A DNA stretch of 64,000 nucleotides from an uncultured Elusimicrobiales bacterium (GTDB lineage: Bacteria; Elusimicrobiota; Elusimicrobia; Elusimicrobiales; Elusimicrobiaceae). A model generated the notes under the pieces. The model was not told the DNA's origin. It was given only the letters and a program-made list of their open reading frames with translations, and searched no databases. Below, piece by piece: positions 1 to 8,769 of the stretch (position 1 is its first letter; each line of letters opens with the position of its first letter). The DNA lies in NCBI GenBank assembly GCA_934667625.1, contig CAKUMH010000001.1:124001-188000 (forward strand). The letters are read 5' to 3'. The position numbers and the translations under genes were made by a program.

Positions 1-443
1 GCACACTCCACCCCGTCCTCATAGTCCGACCTGGCGGTAAGTTCCGAGCAGAGCGGATAATCTTTATTTAATTTGGAACATTGTTCCTCTTTTTCACAGC
101 ACAAACGCCCATCGCGGTAGGAGGGCATTTTCAACGTATAGGCGTACTTGCCTTTGCTCGCGGCTTCTATCCCCGTGCTCTTTAACGCGTAATTAAAATA
201 TTTGGTGCTCAAGGAGGCCAAATTGGCCGTGGCCGCATCTGTGGTGTAGTTTTTATCCAAGGCACAGCGGTTTTCCTGTTCCGTTCTGACGGCTTCCATA
301 ATTTCTTCGGCTTCCGTCGTTTTGCGCGTTTCTATTACTTTGCTGAATTTCGGCAGCACCACCGCAGCCAATACGCCTATCACAATGACCACTACCAAAA
401 GTTCCGTAAGTGTAAACGCTTTTTTCCCTTCGGTTTTTTTCAT
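1..443 (-). CDS. Type IV pilin-like precursor, partial at left edge
   Basis: Reading leftwards from the ATG at 443 the protein begins MKKTEGKKA then FTLTELLVVVI, a class III (prepilin peptidase) signal with Glu at +5 and a long hydrophobic helix. The residue before the cleavage site is Ala, not the usual Gly. A globular part with several cysteines follows and runs off the left edge. AGGAG lies about 8 bases upstream of the start, which fixes it. The nearest upstream gene on the same strand is the RDD protein, 182 bases away. Pilins of this type are assembled by type II secretion or type IV pilus machinery; no assembly gene is visible here, so it is probably one of a dispersed pilin family. 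The exact role cannot be read from the sequence. Confidence 0.85.
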   Translation of the reverse strand, partial: MKKTEGKKAFTLTELLVVVIVIGVLAAVVLPKFSKVIETRKTTEAEEIMEAVRTEQENRCALDKNYTTDAATANLASLSTKYFNYALKSTGIEAASKGKYAYTLKMPSYRDGRLCCEKEEQCSKLNKDYPLCSELTARSDYEDGVEC

Positions 444-625
444 TTTTTATCTCCTCTTCCCAAATGAAACATGCGGATTTTTCGCATATTCAAAATTTAT
501 CAAAAACGGGTACAGCTCCTTATATTTTTCTCACTTAAAACAGCACACGCGCCATCCCATACACCAGGGGGGATTCCGTCGGAGCGCGCCAAAAGCAAGG
601 CCCTATTGCTGCCTAAAAACGGGGG

Positions 626-1480
626 TTATTTGGAAGAAAAATACACCGGTGTGTTTTTGTTGTCCTTGGCCACGGCGCTCAGACGGTAAGAATCGCCCTT
701 TACACCAATTTTAAAGCCGCGCGGAGCCAAGACTTTTTGCGTATCGCGTTGGAATTGCACCGGGTCGCCGGAGAGCAGCGAAAGGCGGAGCAAATCATTC
801 GTATAATACCCATAGCGATTGTAGTGGGCTTCTTCCAACAGGGCCACCTTACGCAGGTGTTCCTGTGCGTGGCGGATGTAATACTGCTGCAGAAGGGCCC
901 CGCCACCAAAATACTGGGTGTACGCCACCCAAAAAAAGAGTACCAAAAGCACCGAGCCGATGAGGCGCACGGACAGGCGTTCCAACCAGGATTTCTGACG
1001 GATTTGCACCACCACACTGCCGCCTAAAAAGTCGTGCAAGGCGCGGTGGTATTCTTCAAAAAAGGCAAACAAAAAGCCACCCATAAACAGCACCGCGCTG
1101 ATGTAGTACCCCACCGCACGCAAAAACGCCCGCGGGAAAGAAATCGGACCGCTTAAATCTTTTTTTACAACGGCTAATCCCAACAACGCTTTGCCAAGCG
1201 TTACCCGGTCCCCACACGAAAAAATGGTTTCGTACAACACAAACAATAGGTTAATACCTACAAAAATAGAGACAATGCCCCACAGTTCCATTTGCTGTGG
1301 ATTGACCAGTTTAAAAATTAAATTGCACAAAAGCTGTGCCGGGATGAACACCACGCCATAATCAATTAGCAGCGCTACAAAGCGTTCCGTCACCGAGGCG
1401 TACACCACCTGCGGTTTTTCTGCAGGGGCGGAAACCAGCGGGGCGGCTTCGTCCATAATGTTAATGCGGTTTTGGGTCAT
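626..1480 (-). CDS. RDD-family membrane protein with pilin-like C-terminal domain
   Basis: 284 residues. Residues about 25-160 form an RDD-type membrane domain (ASVTERFVALLIDYGVV, then helices near 66-88 and 118-137, with the conserved G-LGKALLGL-V segment). A last membrane helix near 167-190 is followed by about 90 residues that look like the soluble half of a type IV pilin: an amphipathic helix, the phrase HYNRYGYYTNDL, then short beta-type strands (GFKIGVKGDSYRLSAVAK). RDD proteins are poorly characterised; some are proposed transporters. The fusion is inference from pattern, since no prepilin cleavage site precedes the last helix. A -10 (TATAAT, 1506-1511 on this strand) and a GGAGGA ribosome site precede the ATG at 1480. 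Confidence 0.7.
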   Translation of the reverse strand: MTQNRINIMDEAAPLVSAPAEKPQVVYASVTERFVALLIDYGVVFIPAQLLCNLIFKLVNPQQMELWGIVSIFVGINLLFVLYETIFSCGDRVTLGKALLGLAVVKKDLSGPISFPRAFLRAVGYYISAVLFMGGFLFAFFEEYHRALHDFLGGSVVVQIRQKSWLERLSVRLIGSVLLVLFFWVAYTQYFGGGALLQQYYIRHAQEHLRKVALLEEAHYNRYGYYTNDLLRLSLLSGDPVQFQRDTQKVLAPRGFKIGVKGDSYRLSAVAKDNKNTPVYFSSK

Positions 1481-1651
1481 AAAAGGGTCCTCCGTCTATG
1501 TAGTTATTATAACAAGTTTTTCCGGTGCAAACAAAGCGCTTTTCCCACGGCGGCGGAAGGGATAAAACAGCACCTTGATTTCTTAGGGCTTAAACGTTAT
1601 ACTTTGAGTATAAGTCAATTTACGTTCAATCCCCGCAGACAGGAGGCCGTT

Positions 1652-2191
1652 ATGGTCGTTTGGTTTTTGTTTGGTGCCATGTGCATGCTGGTTATTTTGC
1701 TGATGCTTGCTTATGTGAAATTTATGTCCCTAAACAAGGCCGCTACGGTCGCTTGGCGCGCGCTGGATAACGCCATGAAGAACCGCGCGGAACTGATCCC
1801 CAGTTTGGCCCTTTCCGCCGCCGCCTTTGACGAACTGGAACGCCCCTTTATTTACGAATTGACCGCTTTGAAAGACCTTTGCCGCAAAACACATAGTTTG
1901 CAAGAACGGGTGCGACAGGAGAGCGAAATTACCCAAAAATTTAAAAAGGTCTTTACCGCCGCCCAGCAGCACCCGGAACTAAAAGAGGACGAACATTTTT
2001 TGAAGCTGCAAAAAAGTATTATTCACGCCGAAGGAAATGTACAGCGGGCCAAACGAAAATACAACAGCGCCGCGCGGGATTTTAACACCATTACGGCTAT
2101 TATTCCGCTGAACCTGATTGCCCAAATGTTTGAGATGGAACCGTACGAGTATTTTGATTTTGACCCCAGTTTGGATAAAGTGATGCAATAA
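1652..2191 (+). CDS. LemA-family protein (divergent paralogue)
   Basis: 179 residues: an N-terminal membrane helix (about 3-25) followed by a long helical cytoplasmic or periplasmic domain, the LemA arrangement. It keeps the family pattern of a tryptophan after the anchor (VAWRALDNAMKNR..LIPSL) and a C-terminal FNTITAIIPLNLIA-MF segment. The ATG at 1652 is chosen because AGGAGG sits 8 bases upstream; the open frame extends to 1472 but that part looks non-coding. It converges on htpX, and a second, more typical LemA gene lies at 3241-3804, so htpX is flanked by two LemA paralogues. LemA proteins have no established biochemical function. Confidence 0.7.
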   Translation: MVVWFLFGAMCMLVILLMLAYVKFMSLNKAATVAWRALDNAMKNRAELIPSLALSAAAFDELERPFIYELTALKDLCRKTHSLQERVRQESEITQKFKKVFTAAQQHPELKEDEHFLKLQKSIIHAEGNVQRAKRKYNSAARDFNTITAIIPLNLIAQMFEMEPYEYFDFDPSLDKVMQ

Positions 2192-2217
2192 AAAAGGCCC
2201 CTCACGGGGCCTTTTTT
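2192..2217. terminator. Bidirectional terminator between lemA paralogue and htpX
   Basis: Stem AAGGCCCC/GGGGCCTT with loop TCAC, flanked by an A-run on the left and a T-run on the right, so it can end transcription from both converging genes. Confidence 0.85.
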
Positions 2218-2226
2218 ACAGGGAAG

Positions 2227-3228
2227 TTAAATTCCGCGGTCCATTTCCAAAAGCGCTTGGATGCGTTTCTCAACGGGTGGGTGGGTGGACGTCAGGCCCG
2301 ACATCGCCCCAAACAGCCCCATGCCCAACGGGCCGACGGGGCTTTCAATGCACATGCCCGCCATGCTGGCATGTTCTTCAATCGCTTCCACCCGAGGACA
2401 AACGGATATTTTTTTGAGTGCACTGGCAAGCGCCCGCGGATTGCGCGTGGTGAGGGCGGCCGTGGCGTCCGCCTGGTATTCGCGCGCGCGGGAAACCGCC
2501 AAACGCAAAAGCGGGGCAATCACATAGCCGTAAATCATACAAACAAAACCCAGTACCAAAAACAATAAACCAGCACTGCCGCTGCTTCGGTCGCTACGGC
2601 GGCTGCGGCTGGAAGAAAGCGCCAGCCGAAAGCAAATTTCGCCCATAAACGTAAAGAACGAAATGCCCGCCACGGTGATTAACATGAGGCGAATATCGCG
2701 GTTTTCCACGTGTGCCAGCTCGTGCGCAATGACCCCCTCCAGCTCCACCCGCTCCAGCCGAGTGACAATTCCCTTGGTCAGCGCAATGGAGGCATGTTCC
2801 GGGTCCCGCCCGGTGGCAAAAGCGTTGAGGGCGTTATCGTTCAAAATATAGATTTTTGGCGTAGGCAGCCCACGCGAAATGCACAGGTTTTCCACCAAGC
2901 GATAGATTTCCGGCTGGTCGTACGCCGTTACAGGAATGGCATTTACGCTGTTTAAAAGCAGTTGGTCACCTGTGTAGTACGAAACTAAAATCCACACCAT
3001 GGCCAACCCCCAGCAAATGGGCAGCACCCACAGCATAAGCTCGTTCAGGCGCGTCAGGTGGTCGGTAGCTTGAAATTCGCTCACCGTAGCGTACGGATCG
3101 CCCCCAATCGTAAAAAAGACCAAGGCAAACACGCCCCACGTGAGAAGTGCGAAAAGAACCGGAAATAACAAAACAAGCAGCACGGTGCGCCGCTTGTTTT
3201 GTTGTATATGCTCGTAAATAGTAGCCAT
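2227..3228 (-). CDS. htpX: M48-family membrane zinc protease, HtpX-like
   Basis: 333 residues. Two membrane helices near 17-40 and 66-86, the zinc motif HELAH at 169-173 and the third ligand in REYQADA (Glu250), with another membrane segment between them (about 185-203 and 220-242). This is the layout of HtpX, a membrane protease that degrades misfolded membrane proteins. A basic, Ser/Arg-rich linker (about 205-218) is unusual. The ATG at 3228 has AAGGG upstream and lies 12 bases after the lemA stop, so the two are almost certainly co-transcribed; lemA-htpX pairing is common in bacteria. Confidence 0.88.
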   Translation of the reverse strand: MATIYEHIQQNKRRTVLLVLLFPVLFALLTWGVFALVFFTIGGDPYATVSEFQATDHLTRLNELMLWVLPICWGLAMVWILVSYYTGDQLLLNSVNAIPVTAYDQPEIYRLVENLCISRGLPTPKIYILNDNALNAFATGRDPEHASIALTKGIVTRLERVELEGVIAHELAHVENRDIRLMLITVAGISFFTFMGEICFRLALSSSRSRRSDRSSGSAGLLFLVLGFVCMIYGYVIAPLLRLAVSRAREYQADATAALTTRNPRALASALKKISVCPRVEAIEEHASMAGMCIESPVGPLGMGLFGAMSGLTSTHPPVEKRIQALLEMDRGI

Positions 3229-3240
3229 GAAGGGCCCTTG

Positions 3241-3804
3241 TTAGAACTGCACTTTGACCGCCTTGCGGGCGTCTTGCTCGTCCTCGGCCAGTTCAAAGAA
3301 CTCGCGTTTTTCAAAGTGGAACAGCGCCGCCACTATGTTGCTGGGGAACATTTCAATCTTGGTGTTTAACGCCAGCACATTGCCGTTATAAAAACGCCGC
3401 GCGGCTTGGATTTTGTCTTCCGTGTCGCGCAGTTCGCGCTGCAATTCTATAAAGTTGGCGTTTGCCTTAAGATCCGGGTAATTTTCGGACAGGGCAAAAA
3501 TGGACTTAAGCGCGCCTGTGAGCATGTTTTCGGACTGGGTCACTTCCTGCATATTCTCGTGCATGCCCATGGCCATATTGCGCGCCTGAATCACTTTTTC
3601 CAGCGTGCCTTTTTCGTGCGCGGCATACCCCTTGACCGTTTCCACCAGGTTGGGAATCAGGTCATAGCGGCGTTTCATCTGCACCTGAATATCGCTCCAC
3701 GCCTCGGTCACGCGGTTTTTTAAGCGCACGAACCCGTTGTATACGCTCACCGCGTAAATTACAAACACTACCGCCAAAATAACAACAATCCAAAGTCCGT
3801 TCAT
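3241..3804 (-). CDS. lemA: LemA family protein
   Basis: 187 residues with an N-terminal anchor (about 4-24) and the classic LemA sequence: YNGFVRLKNRV-EAWSDIQVQMKRRYDLIPNLVETVKGYAAHE, then NPDLKAN-type and YN-NVLALNTKIEMFPSN segments near the C-terminus. AAGGAG stands 6 bases upstream of the ATG. It sits 9 bases after the LtaS-like gene and 12 before htpX, so the three form one operon. Function unknown for the family; the neighbourhood points to envelope maintenance. Confidence 0.9.
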   Translation of the reverse strand: MNGLWIVVILAVVFVIYAVSVYNGFVRLKNRVTEAWSDIQVQMKRRYDLIPNLVETVKGYAAHEKGTLEKVIQARNMAMGMHENMQEVTQSENMLTGALKSIFALSENYPDLKANANFIELQRELRDTEDKIQAARRFYNGNVLALNTKIEMFPSNIVAALFHFEKREFFELAEDEQDARKAVKVQF

Positions 3805-3813
3805 TTCTGCTCC

Positions 3814-5835
3814 TTAATCGTCGTGTTCATCACGTTTTTGATTGTGATAGAACTGATAGCGGGACGTTTCATACAGCCCCTTGGCAAGCGCCTTCATGTG
3901 TTCAAAGCGCTGCGGCTCTTGTTTTGAGATATCTTTATTGTAATCCTCTGCGGCAAACTTGTAAAGGCCTTCTTTGTCGCCCTGGCTGTGATAGTAATAA
4001 TCTCCCTGTACAAATCCAATCGTGGCCGGCGAAACCGCCCAGCCATAAATGAGTGCACCCGGTTCGGGCGTGGGGTCCGTCAGCACGTCGCGGCCGATAG
4101 CCCGCGTGAAATACCCGCGGCCCAAAATGCCCATAACCGTGGGCAAAATGTCCACTTGGCTGGCCGTTTTGGTGATGACTTGCGGCTTGGTGATCGGACC
4201 GCCCGCGATGATGAGCGGAATTTGGTGGTTAATCAAATTGAGGTCCACATAGCCGCGCGGCATATTTTCCGACTGCGGGGCCGCCAAACCGTGGTCGCCA
4301 AAGATCAGGAAGATCGTGTTTTTGTAGTAATCCGATTTTTCGGCCAGTTTGAAAAACTCGTGCAAGGCATGGTCGGAAAATCGCAGGGAATTGTATTCCG
4401 CCACGCTGACAAAGCTGCGTTTGTGCGCCAAATCTTCGCCAATGTCCTTGAGTTCAAAGCCGGCGTTATCGTCCGGAATGGTATACGGGCGGTGATAACC
4501 GGAGGTTTGAATAAAGGCAAAGAACGGCTTTTTTTGCGTTTGCTGTTCTTCGTTTAAAATGCGGTTAGCCTCGCGGAAGAGGGCCAGGTCCGAAATGCCC
4601 CACACGTCGTTGCGGTGTTCGTGGGCAAATTTTCCTTCCTCGTACATGTGCACATCCGTCAGGTTGTGCTCCAAAATACCGCGAATGTTGCCCCAGCTGG
4701 CACTGCCACCGATGAAATAATACTTTTCATAATCGCGCAGCGCGTTCACGGTTACGTGCTGGTCCACAATCAGCGGATTGCGCGAGCTGGTTTTGAAAGA
4801 AGTCACATCGGGAATGCTGGTAACCGTGGCGAACACGGCGCGGGCCGTGGCCGAGGTAGGCGCGAAGAAGTTGGTAAACAAAATGGAGCGGTCCGCCAAG
4901 CTTTTGACAAACGGCGTAGGGTCAATGTCCGGGTTGGTCATGGAAATTTTGTTCCAAGCCAAGGACTCCATAAAAATAACCACCACATTGTAGTCGTGCT
5001 GCTGAGCCTGGGGCTTGGCCGGAATAGAACGCTCAAAATTAAGCGTATCTTTATTCGGCTGGTCCACCCGCAGGTAGCTGGAAACCGTATCGTAATACTG
5101 TTGGGTTTTGGCTTTGTCAAAGCTGTCTGCCTTTACAAAGTGGGCCGTATCAAAAATGTTGAGCACGGGGTTTAAGGTTAAATTGCAGATGAAATTGTTG
5201 GTGGAGTGATAGGCATTGCTCCAGCGCAGCGGATACTGGCTGAGCTGCCCGAACATCAGGCCGCCCGTCGCCAAGAGGCCCGCAAAGAACCAGCCCAATT
5301 TGCCCTTCCAGCGGTAATTGTCCGTCTGTGCGAAGGCACGCACCTGCAAGCGGTTGACGAACCAATACCCCACCGCTACCCAAACCAACAGGCCCAGCAC
5401 TGCCCAAACCACCGGGTAGGTTTCCCACGCCATTTGCAGGGAGATGAGTGGGTTTTCGGAGTATTTAAAAATGGAGTAGTTAATGCGCATGGCAATGTAA
5501 GCATAGTGCGCAAAATCGGCAAAATAGATGAGTAAGACCGTCGCTTCCAGCACACCGTACAACGCCGCTATTACCTTGCGGGCCGCGCGGGCGGCCTTCC
5601 AAAACGCACACACGGTAAAATACAAGCCCAGCGGAATGGCCAGGGCACAGGCGAGGCGGGCGTCAAACTTGGCACCAACGTAAAAAGTCTCCCACAATTC
5701 ATGGTAAGACTGCGGTACTAACGCCGCGCGGAAAACAAATAAAAAAATACAACGAAAAACACCAAAAAACAACCAGTTGGCCAAAATAAAAGCTGCATAG
5801 CTTTTAATCCAGCCGGGGACAACCAGTTTTTTCAT
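3814..5835 (-). CDS. LtaS-like sulfatase-fold phosphotransferase
   Basis: 673 residues: five membrane helices in the first 200 residues, then an extracytoplasmic sulfatase/alkaline-phosphatase-fold domain. Visible catalytic elements are VVIFMESLAW (metal-binding Glu), a Thr/Ser-rich nucleophile region (FFAPTSATARA), SGYHRPYT and FGDHG. The family includes lipoteichoic acid synthase, phosphoglycerol transferases and phosphoethanolamine transferases; in a Gram-negative a modification of glycans or lipids with phosphoglycerol or phosphoethanolamine is more likely than LTA synthesis. The ATG at 5835 is preferred over a GTG four codons upstream because GGAGG lies directly before it. First gene of the operon with lemA and htpX. 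Confidence 0.85.
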   Translation of the reverse strand: MKKLVVPGWIKSYAAFILANWLFFGVFRCIFLFVFRAALVPQSYHELWETFYVGAKFDARLACALAIPLGLYFTVCAFWKAARAARKVIAALYGVLEATVLLIYFADFAHYAYIAMRINYSIFKYSENPLISLQMAWETYPVVWAVLGLLVWVAVGYWFVNRLQVRAFAQTDNYRWKGKLGWFFAGLLATGGLMFGQLSQYPLRWSNAYHSTNNFICNLTLNPVLNIFDTAHFVKADSFDKAKTQQYYDTVSSYLRVDQPNKDTLNFERSIPAKPQAQQHDYNVVVIFMESLAWNKISMTNPDIDPTPFVKSLADRSILFTNFFAPTSATARAVFATVTSIPDVTSFKTSSRNPLIVDQHVTVNALRDYEKYYFIGGSASWGNIRGILEHNLTDVHMYEEGKFAHEHRNDVWGISDLALFREANRILNEEQQTQKKPFFAFIQTSGYHRPYTIPDDNAGFELKDIGEDLAHKRSFVSVAEYNSLRFSDHALHEFFKLAEKSDYYKNTIFLIFGDHGLAAPQSENMPRGYVDLNLINHQIPLIIAGGPITKPQVITKTASQVDILPTVMGILGRGYFTRAIGRDVLTDPTPEPGALIYGWAVSPATIGFVQGDYYYHSQGDKEGLYKFAAEDYNKDISKQEPQRFEHMKALAKGLYETSRYQFYHNQKRDEHDD

Positions 5836-5944
5836 AAATTCCTCCACAAGTTCTTATTTATATGATACCAAATTAGTGTGCACGGGCGGCGGCCACAAGG
5901 CGGCTTAGCTGTTTTTTGTGCGCAAAACCAGGCAACTAATTTCC

Positions 5945-5950
5945 TATAAT
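5945..5950 (+). promoter_or_regulatory. -10 hexamer of ispH fusion, leaderless geometry
   Basis: TATAAT ends 6 bases before the ATG at 5957, placing the expected transcription start on the start codon itself. No ribosome binding site is present. Confidence 0.65.
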
Positions 5951-5956
5951 ATAAGT

Positions 5957-7648
5957 ATGGAAAAAGAACAGGACGTAACCGTTGCCAAAAGTGCCGGCTT
6001 TTGCCCGGGCGTAAAACGCGCCATTGACAAAGTGCTGGAACTGGAAGCCGCCGGGAAAAAACCGGTCTACACCATCGGGCCCTTGATTCACAACAAACAA
6101 GTGACCGATATGTTGGCCGCCAAACAGATCACCGCCATAGACCGCCCGCAGGACGCGGCCGACAAGTCCGGCGTGCTGGTCATCCGGGCGCACGGAATTA
6201 CGCCCCAGTTTCAAGCCGAAGTGCAAGCCTGTGGCATGGAAGTGGTGGACGCTACCTGCCCACTCGTCAAACATGCGCAAAACGTGATTGCCAAGTTTGC
6301 CGCGGAGGGATATCACACCGTTATTGTAGGGGACGGCGGGCATGCCGAGGTGATTGGCCTGTTGGGATATGCGCAGGGAAAGGGCACGGTTGTTTCCGGC
6401 CCGCAGGAAGCCGCCCAACTGCCGCACTTTGATAAGGTAAACGTCGTTTCCCAAACCACACAAAAGGAAAGTGTCTTTTTTGAAACCGCGGAAGAAATAA
6501 AAAAACACGCGGACGTATGCCAAATTTCCAACACCATTTGCCAGCCCACTAAAGACCGCCAAAAAGAAACCATTGAACTGGCCAAAAGCGCGGATTTGGT
6601 GATTGTGGTCGGCGGGCGGCATAGCGCCAATACGGCGCGATTGGCCCTTTTGTGCAAGGGGCTTGCGCCGGCCGTGCAACACGTGGAAACGGAAAACGAA
6701 CTAGACACCGTACAGGTGCAGCATGCCAAGAAGATTTTTATTACGGCAGGCGCCTCTACCCCCAACTGGGTGATAGACCGCGTGGCCGCACGCGTCAAAG
6801 AGCTGCGCAAACCCAATGCAACCTCCATTGTTTCCGACTGGGTAGCCAAGACCTGGCACTTTTTGGTGCGCAATTGTTTTTACACCGCCTTTGCCGCCGC
6901 CGCACTGGCCTATGTATGCATGCGGCTGGAAGGACGGCCGACAGATGCCCGGGCACTGGTATTTGCAGGGTTGTTTGTTTTTTCGCTGACGGCGTTCAAC
7001 CGCGCCAACGAAAGCGCTACCGAAAAAAATGCACGCTTTTTGACCGTTGCCAGCGTGCTGGCGGGCCTGGGGGCCTTGGTGGCGTGTGTGCTGCTGGGCA
7101 AGGGGGCCTTTCTGTTGGGGGTGGTGTGTTTGGCCCTGGGTTTTGCCTATCCGTACCGGCATTTGCTCAAACTGCAGCTTCTTTCTTTGCCCGGCACGAA
7201 AGATGTGGTGACGGCCTTGGGCTGGGCGTATGCCTGCGCTTTTTTACCGGCCTATGCCAACGGACTCTTACTGCGCAAAGCCGCGTATCTGGCAGTTTTC
7301 TATACCCTTTTACTTGTGTTTATGCGCTCGGTAACGCTGGGGTTTTCTTCCGCTAACAAGGACCTCATCATCGGGCGGGAAAGTTTTTACAAGGCCTTTG
7401 GTATGAAAAAAACCAAATGGGCCGTGACGCTGATTCTCTTGGCGCTGACAGCCGCGCTGGCCACCCTGCTGACCCTGACCTGGAAACCCGCCTTGGTAGC
7501 TATGCTTTTGGCCGGGCACCTGTACACCGTTTTTATTGTAATATATTACTATAGCAAGAGCAGCACCCGCAGTGTGAAGGACGAAACGTTAATTGACGGG
7601 CAATTCTTCGTGCTGTGGGCATTAAGCGCATTAGCCGCTTATTGGTAG
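5957..7648 (+). CDS. ispH: IspH (HMBPP reductase) fused to UbiA-like membrane domain
   Basis: 563 residues. Residues 1 to about 285 are a complete 4-hydroxy-3-methylbut-2-enyl diphosphate reductase, the last enzyme of the MEP pathway, making IPP and DMAPP. The three iron-sulfur cysteines are in FCPGVKRA (15), DATCPLV (101) and NTICQPTKDRQ (195); His45, His79, His129 and Glu131 are also in place. After a linker, about 300-563 is a polytopic membrane domain with UbiA-prenyltransferase-like phrases (YRHLLKLQ, SLPGTKDVVTALGWA), but the Asp-rich motifs are degraded (FNRANESATEKN). Start ATG 5957 chosen from the promoter position. pfk follows 11 bases after the stop. A short-chain prenyltransferase or membrane-targeting role is inference. 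Confidence 0.88.
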   Translation: MEKEQDVTVAKSAGFCPGVKRAIDKVLELEAAGKKPVYTIGPLIHNKQVTDMLAAKQITAIDRPQDAADKSGVLVIRAHGITPQFQAEVQACGMEVVDATCPLVKHAQNVIAKFAAEGYHTVIVGDGGHAEVIGLLGYAQGKGTVVSGPQEAAQLPHFDKVNVVSQTTQKESVFFETAEEIKKHADVCQISNTICQPTKDRQKETIELAKSADLVIVVGGRHSANTARLALLCKGLAPAVQHVETENELDTVQVQHAKKIFITAGASTPNWVIDRVAARVKELRKPNATSIVSDWVAKTWHFLVRNCFYTAFAAAALAYVCMRLEGRPTDARALVFAGLFVFSLTAFNRANESATEKNARFLTVASVLAGLGALVACVLLGKGAFLLGVVCLALGFAYPYRHLLKLQLLSLPGTKDVVTALGWAYACAFLPAYANGLLLRKAAYLAVFYTLLLVFMRSVTLGFSSANKDLIIGRESFYKAFGMKKTKWAVTLILLALTAALATLLTLTWKPALVAMLLAGHLYTVFIVIYYYSKSSTRSVKDETLIDGQFFVLWALSALAAYW

Positions 7649-7659
7649 GGGAGAACCTT

Positions 7660-8760
7660 ATGACGATTAAAAAAATTGGTATTCTAACGGCCGGGGGAGA
7701 CTGCCCGGGATTAAACGCAGTGGTTCGGGCGGTAAGCAAAAATGCCCTGCGCCACGGCATTGAAGTATTGGGCATTAAAAATGGTTTTGACGGCTTAGTC
7801 CGCAACGATTTTATTCATATTACCAACGAAACGGTTTCCGGCATTTTAACGCTAGGCGGCACCATTTTAGGCACCAGCAACATTGCCAACCCGTTTCGCT
7901 ATACGCTGGAACCCTTCGGCACGCCGGAAACGCCGCGCGATTTGTCTTCCGTGGCCATGCACAATTTTAAAGAAAACCAATTGGATGCGCTGATTACCAT
8001 TGGCGGGGACGGAACGCTGCACATGTCCCAGCAGTTTGTAGACTTGGGAATGCCGATTGTAGCGGTGCCCAAAACCATTGATAACGACCTCTCCGCCACC
8101 GACCAGACCTTCGGATTTGATTCCGCCCTGGCCGTTGCCACCGAAGCCATAGACCGCCTGCACACCACCGCCCAAAGCCACCACCGCGTGATGATTGTGG
8201 AAACCATGGGCCGTTATGCGGGATGGATTGCACTGCGCTCTGCCATCGCAGGCGGGGGCGATATTGTGCTCATCCCCGAAATTCCGTATAACGAGGATGT
8301 AATCGTCAACTATATTTTAAACCGCAAAAGCCAAGGCAAGACCTTCAGCATTGTGGTGGCGGCAGAAGGCGCCAAAAACGAAAACGGCGAACAAACCGTC
8401 GCACGCACCTTGGCCGGCAGCACGGACCCCATCCGCTTGGGCGGCATTGCAGCCAAACTGAGCAATATGATTGAGGACCGCACGAAGATTGAGTCCCGCG
8501 CGTGCGTGCTGGGGCACACCCAGCGCGGCGGGACGCCCACGGCGTTTGACCGCTGGCTCTCCACCCTGTATGGCGCCAAAGCGCTGGAAATGGTGCTGGA
8601 AGGCCGCTTTGGCTATATGGCCGCGTTCCGCGATTTTAAGATTACCGAAGTGAAAATTACGGATGCAATTTCCAACCTCAAAACGGTGGACCCGCAAGGC
8701 ACCGAAGTAAAAGCCGCGCTGGAAGTGGGCATGAGTTTTGGGTCGTCCGTGATTGGTTAA
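7660..8760 (+). CDS. pfkA: 6-phosphofructokinase
   Basis: 366 residues. Phosphorylates fructose 6-phosphate in glycolysis. GGDCPGLNAVVRA (12-24), GGDGT (115-119) and PKTIDND (137-143) are the family signatures. The Gly in GGDGT together with Lys in PKTIDND fits ATP-dependent group III-type enzymes; pyrophosphate-dependent ones carry GGDD. The ATG at 7660 has GGGGAG 6 bases upstream and lies 11 bases after ispH, with rlmB starting 9 bases after its stop, so the three are one transcription unit. Confidence 0.9.
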   Translation: MTIKKIGILTAGGDCPGLNAVVRAVSKNALRHGIEVLGIKNGFDGLVRNDFIHITNETVSGILTLGGTILGTSNIANPFRYTLEPFGTPETPRDLSSVAMHNFKENQLDALITIGGDGTLHMSQQFVDLGMPIVAVPKTIDNDLSATDQTFGFDSALAVATEAIDRLHTTAQSHHRVMIVETMGRYAGWIALRSAIAGGGDIVLIPEIPYNEDVIVNYILNRKSQGKTFSIVVAAEGAKNENGEQTVARTLAGSTDPIRLGGIAAKLSNMIEDRTKIESRACVLGHTQRGGTPTAFDRWLSTLYGAKALEMVLEGRFGYMAAFRDFKITEVKITDAISNLKTVDPQGTEVKAALEVGMSFGSSVIG

Positions 8761-8769
8761 GGAGAAACG

